In this document: positions 10,890-23,106 of the stretch, one piece after another
Layout: each line of letters starts with the position of its first letter
Position numbering within the stretch: position 1 is the first letter of the stretch
NCBI GenBank assembly: GCA_030407085.1
Contig: CM059582.1
Location: 22,643,001-22,707,000, forward strand
Direction of reading: 5' to 3'
DNA: 64,000 nt
DNA from: Trichopria drosophilae
Taxonomy: Eukaryota > Arthropoda > Insecta > Hymenoptera > Diapriidae
Made by a program: the position numbers and the translations under genes
The notes under the pieces: model-generated
Told to the model about the DNA's origin: nothing
The model's database searches: none
Seen by the model: only the letters and a program-made list of their open reading frames with translations

Positions 10890-13660
10890 CGTGTACCTCG
10901 AATAATATGAACAACGCCTACATTAACGTCCGAAAAAAAATCAACAATAACATTCGTATCCAGGTTTTAGGTTCCAATAGTTCATTTTGTCCGTTAAGAT
11001 ATAAATTTACAGAAGATTACTGAATATATCCCGTTATTTGTTTGCAGCAAATTTCAAGTTTAAATGAACAATTTATTTTTAGCTCATAAAATGCATATTT
11101 CTCGATACAAAATTTGAACATCCCCTTTACTATACTTGGAAGCCGACTGCAAAAGTGAAATTTGTATTACCTAATTAAAGACGCAATGCGCCGTACCCAA
11201 TAAAACCCATTAGAGATTTTATTCTGAAACAAAAAATGTTTTCAAATATTACACACTATTACCTATAAGGAAGTGAATATAGTATTTGAGAAATCTATGA
11301 CGTTTGATTAATTGTATTTCGATATTAACCCTCCTGAGCACGAGTTTTCGTTTTCCCATATGGAAACAATGTATTTTGGACGAAGGTATTCGTCATGGTG
11401 CACAGGAGAGTTAATTGTATGACGCATTTCTACTTCGTATCGACCAATGTTATATGTATTTGTAAAAAAAACTGGCCTTTAGAAAAAGCGTTTTTCCTAT
11501 TGATGCTATTCAAACTTATTTATGTCCTATACAAGGACCTATCGTTTCTGTCGAAAAGTTTTTCCTTTGTTGATTTTTTTTCTTAGTATTCGGTGAAGCG
11601 TGTCCGTTTTAATTTAGTTCTATAGAGTCTTTGGAAGGGTGAATTTCGCATTCGAGATCAGTACAGCTTTCATTAACAAACCAAAGGCATTTCGGATACA
11701 ACTGGAAGTTTTTAAAGGACGGTGCAGAAACCAGATCAGCTAAGTTCGAAATTTAATTCTGATTTTTGTATCCTTTTTCCTTCCTTCGGTTTTACTATGT
11801 TTTATTTTGGGATCTGCTGATTTTCGTGACTGAAAGTAATGGTATTTGAATCGCCCAATCCTTATAAAAAAATATTTCGGTAGCATATTGTTTATATCCA
11901 ATAATCGGGGTCACTTAGTTCTATGTATGAGTTTCATGAATTTCATTGTAACCGTTTTCAGTGGAGAAAATCGCAGATTATTTCTCAAAATGTGTACATA
12001 TATAAATAGTTTTTCGTCATTTTCTTAACGGGAATTAATAGAACATACCTGAAAATAGTAGATATCCGAGTTAGATATCCTTCAAAGATTAAACAAATTT
12101 CTTTTCACTAGAAAAAATACGAATTAAGTTGACGTACCTGCTTTTCCAATTTTGGGAAACAATGGGTTAACCAAGATGTTTTTTTTCTGCCTACGATAAT
12201 ATGATAGGAATCCTTTCTGACTTTTCAATAAAATAAATTATTATCACAAATCACTTACGTTTTCCAAAAATCTAATTTATTTACATAATAACAGAACTTT
12301 TAAATCATATGTTATTTTATTTTATTGAAATTTCATTCTGGATTATAAATGAATTTATTTTAAGAAAAGAATGATGTAGGGTTTATAATGAAAACATTCC
12401 AAAGTTTCGACGGACTAAATTAGTCATGGAAGGTAATTTTGACCACGAGATTAGGAATTATTTGAGGATCGATTTAGTCAGATGGAGACGTATTCCCTAA
12501 TCTACATAATAGTGGTCCATGTCGGACATGTATAGCAAGGGCTATTGATCTATAATAGATTCACACAACAACAATGCATGCATAAATTTGTTCATCCGCA
12601 TACTGGGATGTGTACTCGCAGATAAACCCGCACCAATTAATTTGCTTAACAATAGATTCTGGGCAAGATCCTTATTCGTACTTCTTACGCAGTCATTTAT
12701 TTGTAAAGCAGAAATTACTTTGTAACAAAATATATACAGGTTATTTCTAAGAAATAAAAAAGTAAAATATATAAAATATTAGATAAAAGTTGAATAATAT
12801 TGATACTTCATTATTTAAAATTCACTGTCAGATTTCAATAAATTATTCTTTGTGTTACGATATAAAATATACTTCAGGATATTCGTCGAATTTACAAGAA
12901 AAGATGCAGAGGATTTGTAGAGACTATGAGAACTTTTTCACCCTTCACAGATGTTTTTAAAATGACAAGAAGTGGGTGCTTTTATCAGCAAGTAAGAAAA
13001 CTTCATATAAAAGAAAGTTGTGAAAAGATGCTTTTAAAAAATTGCTTGCGATGTTTCCTGAAATTCAACAGTTTTAAGTTGTATTTTTGTGGGTCCAAGA
13101 AGTCAATGTCGATAATAATTATTAAAATTAACAAAAATTAAAATGTAAAGCGATTTTAGGTGGTTAACGTTGCTAAATTGTGCAGTAGCTGCTGCTCAAA
13201 ATTATGGCTAAAAACAACTTATGAAAAGACAAAATTGTCAATAATATATCACTTTAAAAAAAAATATCGAATTTAATTAAATAACATACAGTAATTGTAA
13301 AATGCGATTCAAGTAATAAAATAAGCAGTTGCATTAAAACGGTTAATAAAGAGGTAGATACTCTTAAGTAAAAAGAGATTTCTTTTTGCATAAATAAAAG
13401 GGTTTAATAATACATTAGAAAAATCTAAAATCATATGAACTTACTTGTAAGTGGAGTTCGATTGTAATTACACGATAGTCTCGCTAAAGATGATCATAGT
13501 AGTTTAATTATAGTAACATCCTTCTTACTGCTTTGATTACACCTTTCAGAATTAATAGAAAATTTCACAAGTAGGGTGCTCTCCTTTTCCTACTGCTGTC
13601 TCTATCCGGACGATCTACTCCTCATATTTTTTAAATCCTCAGAGAAACTAATTTGTGCCA
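10890..13660. other. Gene-free stretch
   Basis: AT-rich sequence with scattered open frames of 60-71 codons, none with a recognisable domain, codon bias or splice context. I see nothing to annotate. Confidence 0.4.
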
Positions 13661-13668
13661 TGAAACAA

Positions 13669-13737
13669 CAAGATGGCAAAAATAGGGCACTTGGTAATTT
13701 TTCCATAATTTAAAATTACTAAGATGTTACCATCTTG
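13669..13737. repeat. Short hairpin repeat
   Basis: CAAGATGG at 13669 pairs with CCATCTTG at 13730, and inner parts (TTGGTAATTT with AAATTACTAA) also pair. This is a 69-bp imperfect palindrome, possibly a tiny inverted-repeat element. Confidence 0.4.
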
Positions 13738-14315
13738 GACGAAACTCTTGGACGAGGCATATAATGGTAATCGAACTTCACATCCAGGTCAGTTCGTTTA
13801 ATTTTCAATTATTCGTCGAGTCTTGTGCAAGATGATCAAAAATAAGTTTAATTGTAGATGTTACTAGCTATTGTTCTGTATTGAACAAAAATTGCTAATC
13901 CTTTTTTATTTGAATGTACAATACATTTACGTTCGTATAATATTAATTTCTAAGTACCAATGTCTTTTGTAAATTTACATATTCTGCTCCTAATGCTACT
14001 GATGCAAACATACCTAATCTAGGTTCTATGGGACAATTATAATTAACGGGCAATAACATGAGACTTTTCCTACTTCTCGGCCTTATCTTTGATTATAGAT
14101 AGATAGAGTCCTTTTAAATTAGCCGTTGAAACTGGTGCATGTCTGGTAGGTACCTTCTATAGGCATTAAATAGTTTATCTAAATCTACCTGAACCAAACA
14201 GGTGCTTAACCATCTACTTATCATTTCTACTTATATTTCAGTTTAGTAGGTCGTAATTTAAAAATTTCTTTAAAACATTTATTAATAGTGACATCTTGTT
14301 TATTGTTTACCGATA

Positions 14316-14344
14316 GAGAAAGAGAAAGTGAAAGTGAAAGTGAG
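14316..14344. repeat. GAAAGT/GAAAGA microsatellite
   Basis: A run of AGAGAAAGAGAAAGTGAAAG type hexamers, about 30 bp. Confidence 0.7.
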
Positions 14345-14560
14345 GGAAGCAGCGTTGATGAAAAAACATTGCCCCTTTCCGCGGTGCCCGGAACTATTGA
14401 CAGAGTTTACTGTAAATACATGCTGTACAATTGAGAATCCATAAAAATTAATGAAAACTGTTAACACTGATGATTTTGAAAGGTTCGACTAATAAAAGAA
14501 AGTAATAATTTAAACTTTGATACAAAAAATCTTGATGATGACATACGGTAATTTTACCTA

Positions 14561-15100
14561 CCTCAGAATATAGTATTGGAAAAATATTTAATACAGTTTC
14601 CGACATATCATTTTCATTATATTAATGATATTATTGTCAAGGGATAGCATTAGTTTTCTTTAAAAAAATTGCTATCTGAAAAAATAAAGTGTTAAACAAC
14701 TTTTATTAATCACTCAAATTTTTTGTTATCGCCAGCTGGAATTGTTTAAAAATGTATGGATTTTAACGAGTAACGGCTTATTTTGCTGAGAAAAGGATTC
14801 TCTACTAAATTACTGTACGATTTTTGAAAATTTCTCAAGCTAACGTCAAACAACTTTATTTACTAAAAAAAATCTTACTTGTCACCATTTCTGAATACGT
14901 ATAATGATCAGTTAAAGACTTTGGGAAAATTCATTCAGTAAAGTTTTAGAGAAACGTTTTCTCGGAAAAATAAGCGTCATTCATTAAAATCCATGTATTT
15001 TTAAAAAAATGTTAACTGTCGATAAGAATAAAGTTTGAATCATTAACAAATTATTTTTGCAGGTCTCAAATTTTTTTTCCAGCACAATAATACTTTCTCT
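14561..15100. mobile_element. Diverged copy of the 24932 inverted-repeat element
   Basis: It shares GAATATAGTATTGGAAAAATA, AACAACTTTTATTAAT, TTTTAACGAGTAACGG, AATAATTC-type inner blocks, GTTAACTGTCGATAAGAATA and AACAAATTATTTTTGCAGGTCTC with the better-preserved element at 24932-25534, in the same order. As in that copy, the two halves are near reverse complements, so the whole unit can fold back. The outermost ends are decayed and the limits are approximate. Confidence 0.55.
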
Positions 15101-15109
15101 CTTCAACAA

Positions 15110-17030
15110 TGTTACCATTAGTCAAAATTAAATTCTTGAAACGTATATTAAATATTCTTTACAATCATTCCGTAATAAGGGGAAAAATGTATTCTAAGTG
15201 TCTTTAAAAAGTTCTGTATCGTTGCAGCCATTATTAACCAAAGTAAGTTGTATTAATTATATTATATAGTAAGTATTTACGATCAAATACGACGTGTCGT
15301 TTCCAAGTGTTTTTGGGTAAATATTTAATAAGTTCAGTTGTTACATTTATACTTAAGAAAAGTACACGGAAAAACTATGTTCGGTGAAAATTAACTAACG
15401 CCAGGATGTTCGGAGAATATGAGAAAATTTTATTCATTTTTTTATTGACTGTTTTTATTATCTGAAAAACGTATATATTTCCGCATTTTTCAGGAAATGT
15501 TTTTATAATTTTATAGGAGTTTCCTCAAAATATACCGAGCTTTCCCGTAAATTCGACAAAATACTCCTGAGTTTCAAAGTTTTCCATATCCTCAACATTC
15601 GAAAGTTCCAGTCAACAAAGTTTTACTGCGTAAAAATTCGATATATTACGAAACGAAGAGCAATATTAATGTTAGGCGTAAACATGATCGCATCATGATC
15701 CACAGAAGCTTACCGGAAAATTTGCGGTGAATTTTCGATTTATTGGTTAACCCATCCATCAAAGTGATAATTTATCAAGTAAGTTTGCTCGACCTATCGA
15801 CAAAGTAATTCGTCAACCTTGAGTAGTAATTTAAATGTTTTTGAATTGAGACTTTTACGAGAACATATTTACACCTTGAAGTGAAATATACTTTTTTATT
15901 TAAATAATTGTGAAAAGTCTCGTCTATGTAAGATTATTATGCACACATTTTTCATTATATGCTACTTATTCGAAATCTGTTATAGAGAGTTCCTGATTAA
16001 CCAATATGCGCTTAAAATTTGTAAATTCAGTACAGCAGATTTAAAATAGCGAATCGAAATATAAAAACGTGCATTTTACTTTTAAATTTGTTACTGTCAT
16101 ATTGGATAACCCATTTTAAATTTTGGAAAAGTAGGACCAGATTCATATTCAACGCCCTCAAAAATATAGAATATATGATTTGAAGTGACATTTTAGTATT
16201 TCGTATTCTTAAAAATGATTTCATTCTAAAAGAAGGTCTTGTTTTGCCGCGCCATTTATTTGTATTTAATTGACAATTAATAATCATAATTCTTTTATAA
16301 AACCTATTTGTTTCGCTGTATATTGGGAATATTAGTATCAAAAATGTGGTATAATAAAAGAATTGTAAAGGCTAAAATCCTTGAGAACCGAGTATCATGA
16401 AATTCAATGCACAAAATTTAAATTTATTTTAAAGATGTTTATTACATTCAATTTTTTATTGAACGCCGCCTTAATGGTAAAAAATGAATATGCTAAAAGA
16501 AAGTTTAGTCTACAATGTAACATCTCAGATAGTAAAATAAAATTGTGTTCAGGATGACCTCCGAATGTGTTCTGAAAGAAATCAAATGCGTCACTTTCTG
16601 CGGTTTATTTCAGCTTGAGCTCATAAAAATCTCATAATGATATCAGGTTCGAAAAAATCATATAATGTGATGCATCTTACCTTTTATAGAGCATATTACG
16701 AGATCATTTTGAACTATTTTTAAGTTTGCAGCCTGAAATTTCCACGTCAACTTTAGTTCGACCATGATTCGCATAATAAAACAATAATGTAAAAGAGCAT
16801 ATTAGTGTAATTAACTAAAGGAAAATGGAAGATGGGTGTAAATTGATGAAAATGAAGTGCAGTTTCTATATTGTATAACTTGTTGGTATGAATAGAACAG
16901 TGTGGCAATTCTTGCGATATTTTTAGTACAGTTACGAAAGTTGACAGAAAGAGACACTAAGAAAAATATCTACGGGTGAATTGGTCTGTACAAAATGATA
17001 AAATATCACCTCAGAAAAAGTAAAAGTGTT
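15110..17030. other. Gene-free stretch
   Basis: AT-rich. A 104-codon frame on the minus strand (16341 to 16027) is the longest here but encodes a low-complexity, Lys/Ile/Phe-rich product without recognisable features. Confidence 0.4.
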
Positions 17031-17033
17031 TTA

Positions 17034-17504
17034 CACCGGTACACCACCACTACAAAAAAGAACTTATGTCATGTGCAAGAAACGCAACCAGGTCTATTTT
17101 ATAGAATTTGGGGCGTTGAATACGAATTCGGGCTCAGAATTGGTCCTATACGTCTGAGTTTTTTTTTTATTTAAGGTTTGAAATGCAAAAAATTTTGTTT
17201 TCTGAAGACTTCACATTTACTGCAAGACAAAAATTGTAAGCTGTAAAATGGAACAAGACTATGTTTTTCTTATACATTTTGGGCGCTGAGTCCGAATTCG
17301 GGCCCAGAATTGGTCATATACTTCTGAGTTTTTTTATATTTGAGGTTTAAAGCGAGGAAAATTGATTTTTTCAGGAAAATTCACATATATACTGCAAGAA
17401 AGAAATCGTAAGCTGTAAAATGGAATAAGACAAAGTGTCTTATGAATTGGTCGTAAAACCTATTTTCTTGCACTTGACATAAGTTTCTTTTTGGTGGTCC
17501 GGTG
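17034..17504. mobile_element. PIF/Harbinger-like MITE with internal direct repeats
   Basis: The ends CACCGGTACACC and GGTGGTCCGGTG are inverted; the repeat extends about 50 bp (AACTTATGTCATGTGCAAGAAA against TTTCTTGCACTTGACATAAG at the other end). TTA lies directly outside both ends (17031-17033 and 17505-17507), the 3-bp target duplication known for PIF/Harbinger elements. Inside are two direct copies of a ~170-bp unit starting near 17111 and 17281, each with GAATTCGGG, CAGAATTGGTC, TCTGAGTTTTT and GTAAGCTGTAAAATGGAA. There is no transposase frame, so the element is non-autonomous. Superfamily placement rests on the TTA duplication alone. Confidence 0.75.
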
Positions 17505-17509
17505 TTATT

Positions 17510-18090
17510 TGCACTATGCTATACTTAAGGTGCAATTTATATACTGAACATTTAGAAATGAGTTAAATTTTCAAAATGCCTGAAATAAATTTACCCATAA
17601 AAGCTTCTAAATGAAGTGATCCGCCGATAAAATGGAAATTTAAGAAGTCTGTATCAAAAACGATAGAATCTCTTTTACAAAATTCGGTTCCGTACAAATA
17701 ATTTTAATCGCTATACGCGATCTCCAAAAGTACCAAAAACATTCATTGAAAATTGAAGGAAGATTTTCAGAAATAAGTATATCTCATGTATTTCAGAGAG
17801 TGCTCGTTTAATTCCAAATGAATGTCTCTGGCAAATTGTATGAAATCCTTTATCTACAACGGTTTATTCTGTCGTTGCGAATTGTTCAATTTCAGTTAAA
17901 ACAGTCTGGAATATTTTCTTAATAAAACATTAGTAAAAACATACGCTTTGTACTTTTATACTCTCCGTTTTCCATTCATAATCGTAAATGTGTAAAAATG
18001 ATTCATATTTCTTAACATTTCATAGTATCTCCAAACGAATCATTATATTGCTCATTTTCAAATTTAATAAATTTGGGTGTGTTATTTTGA
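17510..18090. other. Gene-free stretch
   Basis: This is AT-rich sequence with no gene or repeat that I can support. Confidence 0.4.
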
Positions 18091-18096
18091 TTTTAA

Positions 18097-18428
18097 GGGG
18101 GTTCTGAAGTACTCGTCCACTAAGGTATGAATTTTCACTGAAACCCATAAATAAAAAACGACTGAATAAAATTATAATTAATATAGATGAAATGTCAAGG
18201 AAATTAATTGTGAATTGACCGAGACTTTTCGGAAATAAATAAAAATTACTTATTTCCAAAAATTCTCGGTCAATTTTCATTTAATATTTTTGGTATTTTC
18301 TAGGAAACTGTTTATTGTGCTTAGAATTGCTCTTACAAAACTCGAATTTTAAAAATGTTATTTATTCATCTTTTATTTACGATTTTTAGTGAAATTTCCT
18401 ACCTTACAGCGGACCACTTTAGAACCCC
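18097..18428. mobile_element. TTAA-flanked MITE, copy A
   Basis: The ends GGGGGTTCTGAAGT and ACTTTAGAACCCC are inverted and the similarity continues about 45 bp inward. TTAA precedes the left end (18093-18096) and ATAA follows the right end, which I read as a TTAA target site with one mutation. A central palindrome (TTGACCGAGACTTTTCGG against CCAAAAATTCTCGGTCAA) covers about 18215-18275. The element matches 50184-50554 along its length. TTAA duplications are typical of piggyBac-type elements. The 86-codon minus-strand frame here is not a gene. Confidence 0.7.
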
Positions 18429-18690
18429 ATAAGGAACAAAGTTTTGTTTTTATGAGTTACCAAAACAATATGACGATTATTATATCTTCTTCTATTTGTC
18501 TTAATAGATAGTAAGTGGACATTTCATACGGACTTATAATTCATATTGATTTTCTGATAAGCACTCATTAAATCTTAAATGCATATAGACTAAAAATCTT
18601 CAGACCATAACATTTCTTCATCTTTTTGTCATCAATTTGCTGGGACGTATTCTGTACGTTTATAATTTGTTATTTATGACAAATTAAAAA

Positions 18691-18729
18691 GCCGACAATC
18701 AAAAAACCGACAATCGAAAAGCCGACAGT
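18691..18729 (+). repeat. Short GCCGACA array
   Basis: Three to four units of GCCGACAATCAAAA, ACCGACAATCGAAAA and GCCGACAGTAAAA lie in tandem. They are the same unit as the palindromic array at 7806-7985. Confidence 0.7.
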
Positions 18730-18769
18730 AAAAATACCTTAAAAAAATGTCCGTTTGTGAATGTGTCTT

Positions 18770-18838
18770 CCTCGCTTGTGCGACAAACTTCCCACTCATC
18801 GAAGATCTGTAATGACGCCCTTGTTACGTAATATAATA
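18770..18838 (-). repeat. Interspersed repeat, CGAGCGAAGCGAG family (partial copy 5)
   Basis: On the minus strand it reads ATATTACGTAACAAGGGCGTC, then CTTCGATGAGTGGG and AGTTTGTCGCACAAGCGAGG, which is the first third of the family. It lies about 40 bp from the GCCGACA array, echoing the pairing at 7806-8310. Confidence 0.6.
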
Positions 18839-18990
18839 ATAATAAATTGTCTTTATTGGCCAACAAGATAATAAAAAATATACAGATTAAGCAACCGTGT
18901 ACATTGCCAAAAGGCGAGCCACAACTTAAAAAAGTTGTTTTACAGACTGACCTTGTATACGACTATATTATTATATTATTAGTGATAGAT
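18830..18990 (-). mobile_element. Possible truncated LINE 3' end
   Basis: On the minus strand the sequence ends GTTGGCCAATAAAGACAATT followed by TTATTATTATTA. A polyadenylation signal followed by a TTA-repeat tail is the usual 3' end of several insect non-LTR families. No coding part is recognisable. The forward 100-codon open frame at 18847-19149 overlaps it and looks incidental. Confidence 0.35.
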
Positions 18991-19149
18991 TTGTTTAAAA
19001 AAATGCTTTCAGATTCTTTGCATTATTCTAAATTAAAAAATGTCTGTTCTAAATTCTTCTTAAAATACATATTTTCAGAGATAACAAATGCAAAAAATGT
19101 AATGAGTTTTTTTTTATTTTTGAGCCAAAAAGTTAGATTCTTTAAATAA

Positions 19150-22100
19150 TTCTGAATACAAAATGACTCTTATGAATTTTTTTTTGTAATGTGCGCGTAT
19201 TTTGGGGGATAAAAAATGCGGTCCATTGTATTTTTTCAACATTTAATGATTTTGATGTTTCGATTTTTATTATAAGTTAGAAATAAAGTACTTTCACTAT
19301 CAGTTTGAAACTTTGAAGTATATTGACATTTATTTTAATTTATTTTCCATTTTCATAGAAAATAACTGCCTGATAGTAATTGAGACTCATTACCCAACTT
19401 TAGCGATAAAAAAACAATTTTTTCTGAAAAAAGCGAAAAATTTTAACCCTTTCACAGAGAGAGAAAAAGAGTTAATGTAACCATCAAAAGAAGGTGGAAA
19501 TAATGAAAATATTTATATGTTGAGTTAACAATTTAAGAAATTGTTGTTGTTGAATGTTAATTATACAATTCAGTGTGTTGTAAAATATATCATACAATAA
19601 TTCTGTTTGCTATCATAAGAGCTTATTTTTGTTTAATCAATTTTATTACATTTATTTTAGTATTCTTAGATGTTGAAAGGAACAATATATGTAAAAATGT
19701 ATAACTTATGTTGTATTTTTGTAATCGTAAAAAAGTTTAAGAAACATATAAACAGTTACTTATGTTTCATAAAAAGTAAATAAGCAAATGATAATCCAAA
19801 AGCACTGAATGTTTTCTATTTACATGTTTCCCAATCTCTTTGGTTTCAATTCTCTTTAAAACATTCAACTTGTAACAAACTTTTTTCACGCTCTAAGACA
19901 TAGTGAAAAAGGCGAATGCCATTTTTTATCAGTTTCATTTTACGGCATTTCAAAGAAGCGTATCCGGTTTTATTTATGATATTTTATTAGTCGGAGTGAA
20001 ACGTACATTTTTTAAATCGTGAGGATTTAAGTGTAGAATTAGAGGAGTCATCCGGCATCCCTTACATTTTTATGAAGCATCAGTTGTCAGCGACACTCTG
20101 TATCTTATCCATTAATCCGTGATATATATATAGATGATTCTAAAAATAACGTTTCGTTACAAAAAATGTTTGTTTGAATTTTAGAATTAAATATTTTTTA
20201 ACAACATAAGAGATACGAGATTAACTTTGAAAGAAAAATGTCAATCAATTATAAATGTAAACTATGAAAACATAATATTGGTGCAACGACGGAATGGAAA
20301 ATTTGAAGAAATATGTTTAAAAAATTAAATCGAACGTGTAAAGAGCGGACCTATAGATAGGTAGATAATATTTATTAATGTCGAGGATCACTTATCCTTA
20401 AACATAGTGTAAAATTAAAAATTTTTACAATAATTCTATACGTAGCGCTGTTATATAATTGTAATTACAATAACACAACACATACCATGTATCGATGAAG
20501 CAACTAAATTAATGTAACTATAAAACTAAGCCAACACAATTCATACATTATCCTATAAACGTCTAGCGCTTGATAACTGATTGTAAATTAAATTAAATTT
20601 AAGTTTGTGGTCGCGATAACATTGGTACACGGAGAAAAGAGAAATGAATATACAAAATAAAAATGAAAGTTTACTAAACGTTTGGAAATTTTCGGAACTT
20701 GCTGATTTTTAAATACATATTACAGTAAAGTCAGCCTAACTTATATTTCTGCATGTTGATATTTACTTTAAATCAGAAAGTACAGTGTTTGGAAAAAAGT
20801 AAATAAATCCTCACAAATTGGAAATACTGTATAAAGTTATTGTGTAATTTAATCTTAATAGAAAGCAACTTGTACATTCGTCGAAATGTGTAGAAGTTAC
20901 TTCCTTTTCATGAATTAGCATAATAAACTAAGCGAAATGTATACAACGAGAAGGAAAACTCCTTTTTTTTAAGGATATTTTACTCAATCGTTTGGTAATA
21001 TTTGCCGATTCACATGGGAAACGGGCCGAGCGTCAAGAAACTATGAAAACAGCAATATTTTTCTTTTTTGTACTACACCCCACACCACCCGAAAGCCAGA
21101 AAAGTTCTTGATTAGAAATTGATTTTAAATTTTCGCGGGGATTATGTCGCAGGAACGATAATAGATGGCGGGTTTTGCGCAAACGATAGAAAACGGCAAC
21201 ACATTGTATAAATACAAGTTCAAAATTTTACGATCGAATATTTTCACTTTGGTCCTCATTTTTGTCGAAAAGTCTTAAAATAATCCAACGTCACCATTAT
21301 TACTATCATACAATAATTGTAAATATTTCTAGGAAAATTTGCATTATTCCTGATAAAACAGATGAGTTTCTGTCATCAGCCAAAATTTGCTAAAAAAATT
21401 AAAAGTATACATCACAAAAAGATTGTATTGTTCGTCAAAGACGTCGATGAAATATTTCGTTTGTAATTAATGTATTATTTTTTTTCGAAAGAAATCACAT
21501 TTCCAGTTCAAGAACCATTATTACCACGCTGTATTTATATAATATAATGTCAAATGAAGCGGTTAAGAGAATTAACCAAGTTGCTGAACGTTGTACACAA
21601 TTACTTCCTCCCTATTTTTAGAACCTAATCTACGGGCCTATCTTTTTTATGCAAACAATATTTTGTCTGAATTGTGCACTTAAATAAATATAAAAATGGT
21701 TCGAGCAGTTATTTAAGATAGCGTCAACAATCTAAAGGACCAAAAAGATTTTTTTATCGGCTTCATTTTTACCGACTCTAAATACATAATTAACCGCGTT
21801 ACGTATTGTTTTAAAATGCTTTAGTTGCATCCATCGGCGTATGCTGAAATGTTAGTATTTTACCTTACAATAAAGAGTCGGAAAAAGCAGGTTTTACAAA
21901 TTTCGATAGTTAGTGTGAGTATTTATAATTACAGCAGTAGTAAATAGTAGTAGTAGTAGGAATTAAAGCCCTTTTTTTAATATAATGGCTGCTATTTAAG
22001 CTGCTACATTTCTTGACTTATGTTTAAAGGATCAAATCAGTCGACATTTTCATTTCTGAAGTGTGTTGATAATGTACAAAATGTCCAGTTTTGGAACTAG

Positions 22101-22190
22101 GTTTCCAGAAAGGTAAAAACTGAAGTTAATAAATTTTTAACAAAATTAAATGTCAATTTACCAAAGTTTACTGGCCGAGAATAAAGTTGG
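19150..22190. other. Upstream flank of the nau gene; no gene seen
   Basis: AT-rich. Possible LINE tail on the minus strand near 20356-20400 (AATAAATATTATCTACCTATC). A GC-richer patch at 21000-21240 contains a GTATAAATAC match at 21206-21215 that could be a TATA box for a distal nau start. An AGT-repeat lies at 21940-21960. A hairpin ACTGGCC...GGCCAGT at 22170-22195 precedes a T-run. None of these is strongly supported. Confidence 0.35.
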
Positions 22191-22199
22191 CCAGTTTTT

Positions 22200-22771
22200 T
22201 TGAGAAGTGACGATATATTCGACGTCTATATTTAATAACGTTCGCCTTTTTAACATTTCTAGCAAGCGGGTCTATTTATCCGTTTCTCCCACTGTCTTTG
22301 CTCTGCGTGTACCATTTTTCTTATGTTCCACCCAATGTTCGCTCCTCTTCTTTTTGTTCCTCTCCCTCCATCGGATTTCTCTTTTTTCAGAAACTCTCTA
22401 TCTTCTTCTGCACGATTCGAGCCAAAAGTCAGAGACACCCGGCGAACCTACACGTGTGCACGCCTCTACCGATGCCACACACGCGGCTCGGACCACGCAC
22501 TCACGCACACTCTGGGGCAAAAGTGATCCATGTGACTACCAGAGACATTGCTAGAGAGATCATTGGCTGCATGGTCTCTTCTCTCACCACTCTTACCTCC
22601 GACTCGGAGGATTTCGGATCTCGGGAGTGACAGTCAATGTGCCGAAAGTGATCGCGATAATTTTTTTTTAAGTTGGAAAAATTTGACTGTGAAATGCGGG
22701 TGGATGTTGGTGTATACCAGGAAAGTTACCAAAAGTGTTTATCGGTTTGATTAGAAGTCAAGGAGGTTGAA
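22200..22771 (+). promoter_or_regulatory. nau: Probable 5' leader and proximal upstream region of the myogenic bHLH gene
   Basis: This stretch is clearly richer in G and C than its surroundings. It is pyrimidine-rich at 22260-22400, then CA/CG-rich at 22430-22620. It lies directly upstream of the proposed start codon at 22772, so it is the natural place for the 5' UTR and perhaps the core promoter. A canonical E-box CACGTG is at 22451-22456 and a CATGTG E-box is near 22529, which could allow bHLH binding or autoregulation (inference). I see no convincing TATA box inside it. A GTATAAATAC match lies further up at 21206-21215 and could be a distal start. Several overlapping open frames here (for example from 22207 and 22298) have low-complexity Ser/His/Thr composition and no recognisable domain; I regard them as non-coding. 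Confidence 0.4.
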
Positions 22772-23106
22772 ATGATGACCCTGATGTCCGGAGTTGGGTC
22801 CTATCTGCAGTACGAGACGATAGCGAGGACCTCCTATCCGGACTATTATCCCCATCATCGGGGTGATCAGCAGGAGCAGAATCGACGCCATTTCCGGGTC
22901 CAACGTCATCGGCAGCATCAGCAGTTTCGGCGACGACGGCTGCGGGTCGACGAAGATCAGATGACACCGACGTCGCTCTCGGAGACGTCGACGACGATCG
23001 ATGCCGATTACCCGCAGCGACGAGATGCCGCCGTCGCCGTCAGGTCGGAAGTATCCGGTGCGGACGTTTACGGCCTGACGTCTGGCAGCGGCGACGATCA
23101 CCTGGG
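22772..23106 (+). CDS. nau: Probable exon 1 of the myogenic bHLH factor (N-terminal region)
   Basis: This is a proposed N-terminal coding exon of the MyoD-family gene whose bHLH lies in exons 2 and 3. Translation starts with a double Met (ATGATG at 22772) and an in-frame TGA at 22748-22750 bounds it upstream. The reading frame is much GC-richer than the region. It encodes about 112 residues: a start with SYLQYETIARTSYPDYY, a His/Gln/Arg-rich stretch, then a Ser/Thr/Asp-rich segment. I cannot recognise a domain, as expected for the variable N-terminus of these factors. A donor GGG|GTTAGT at 23107 leaves two bases of a codon, and exon 2 begins with one base, so the join is in frame and gives Gly-Ser. 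An alternative donor CAG|GTCGGA at 23044 has the same phase. Without splicing, the frame stops at 23168-23170. Open strand support, strong local composition and phase match favour a real exon; family membership of the N-terminus is inferred from position. Confidence 0.6.

Noticed and set aside
16700..16713. GAGATCATTTTGAA, which resembles the start of the bantam microRNA
   Set aside because: Only 14 bases agree, the first base differs, and the flanks do not form a convincing precursor hairpin. Chance in AT-rich DNA.
22170..22200. Hairpin ACTGGCC...GGCCAGT followed by a T-run, like a bacterial terminator
   Set aside because: The window is eukaryotic; intrinsic terminators of this kind are not expected, and the stem is short.
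22758..23101. Minus-strand frames of 69 and 116 codons opposite exon 1
   Set aside because: Antisense shadows of the GC-rich plus-strand exon; no recognisable domain.
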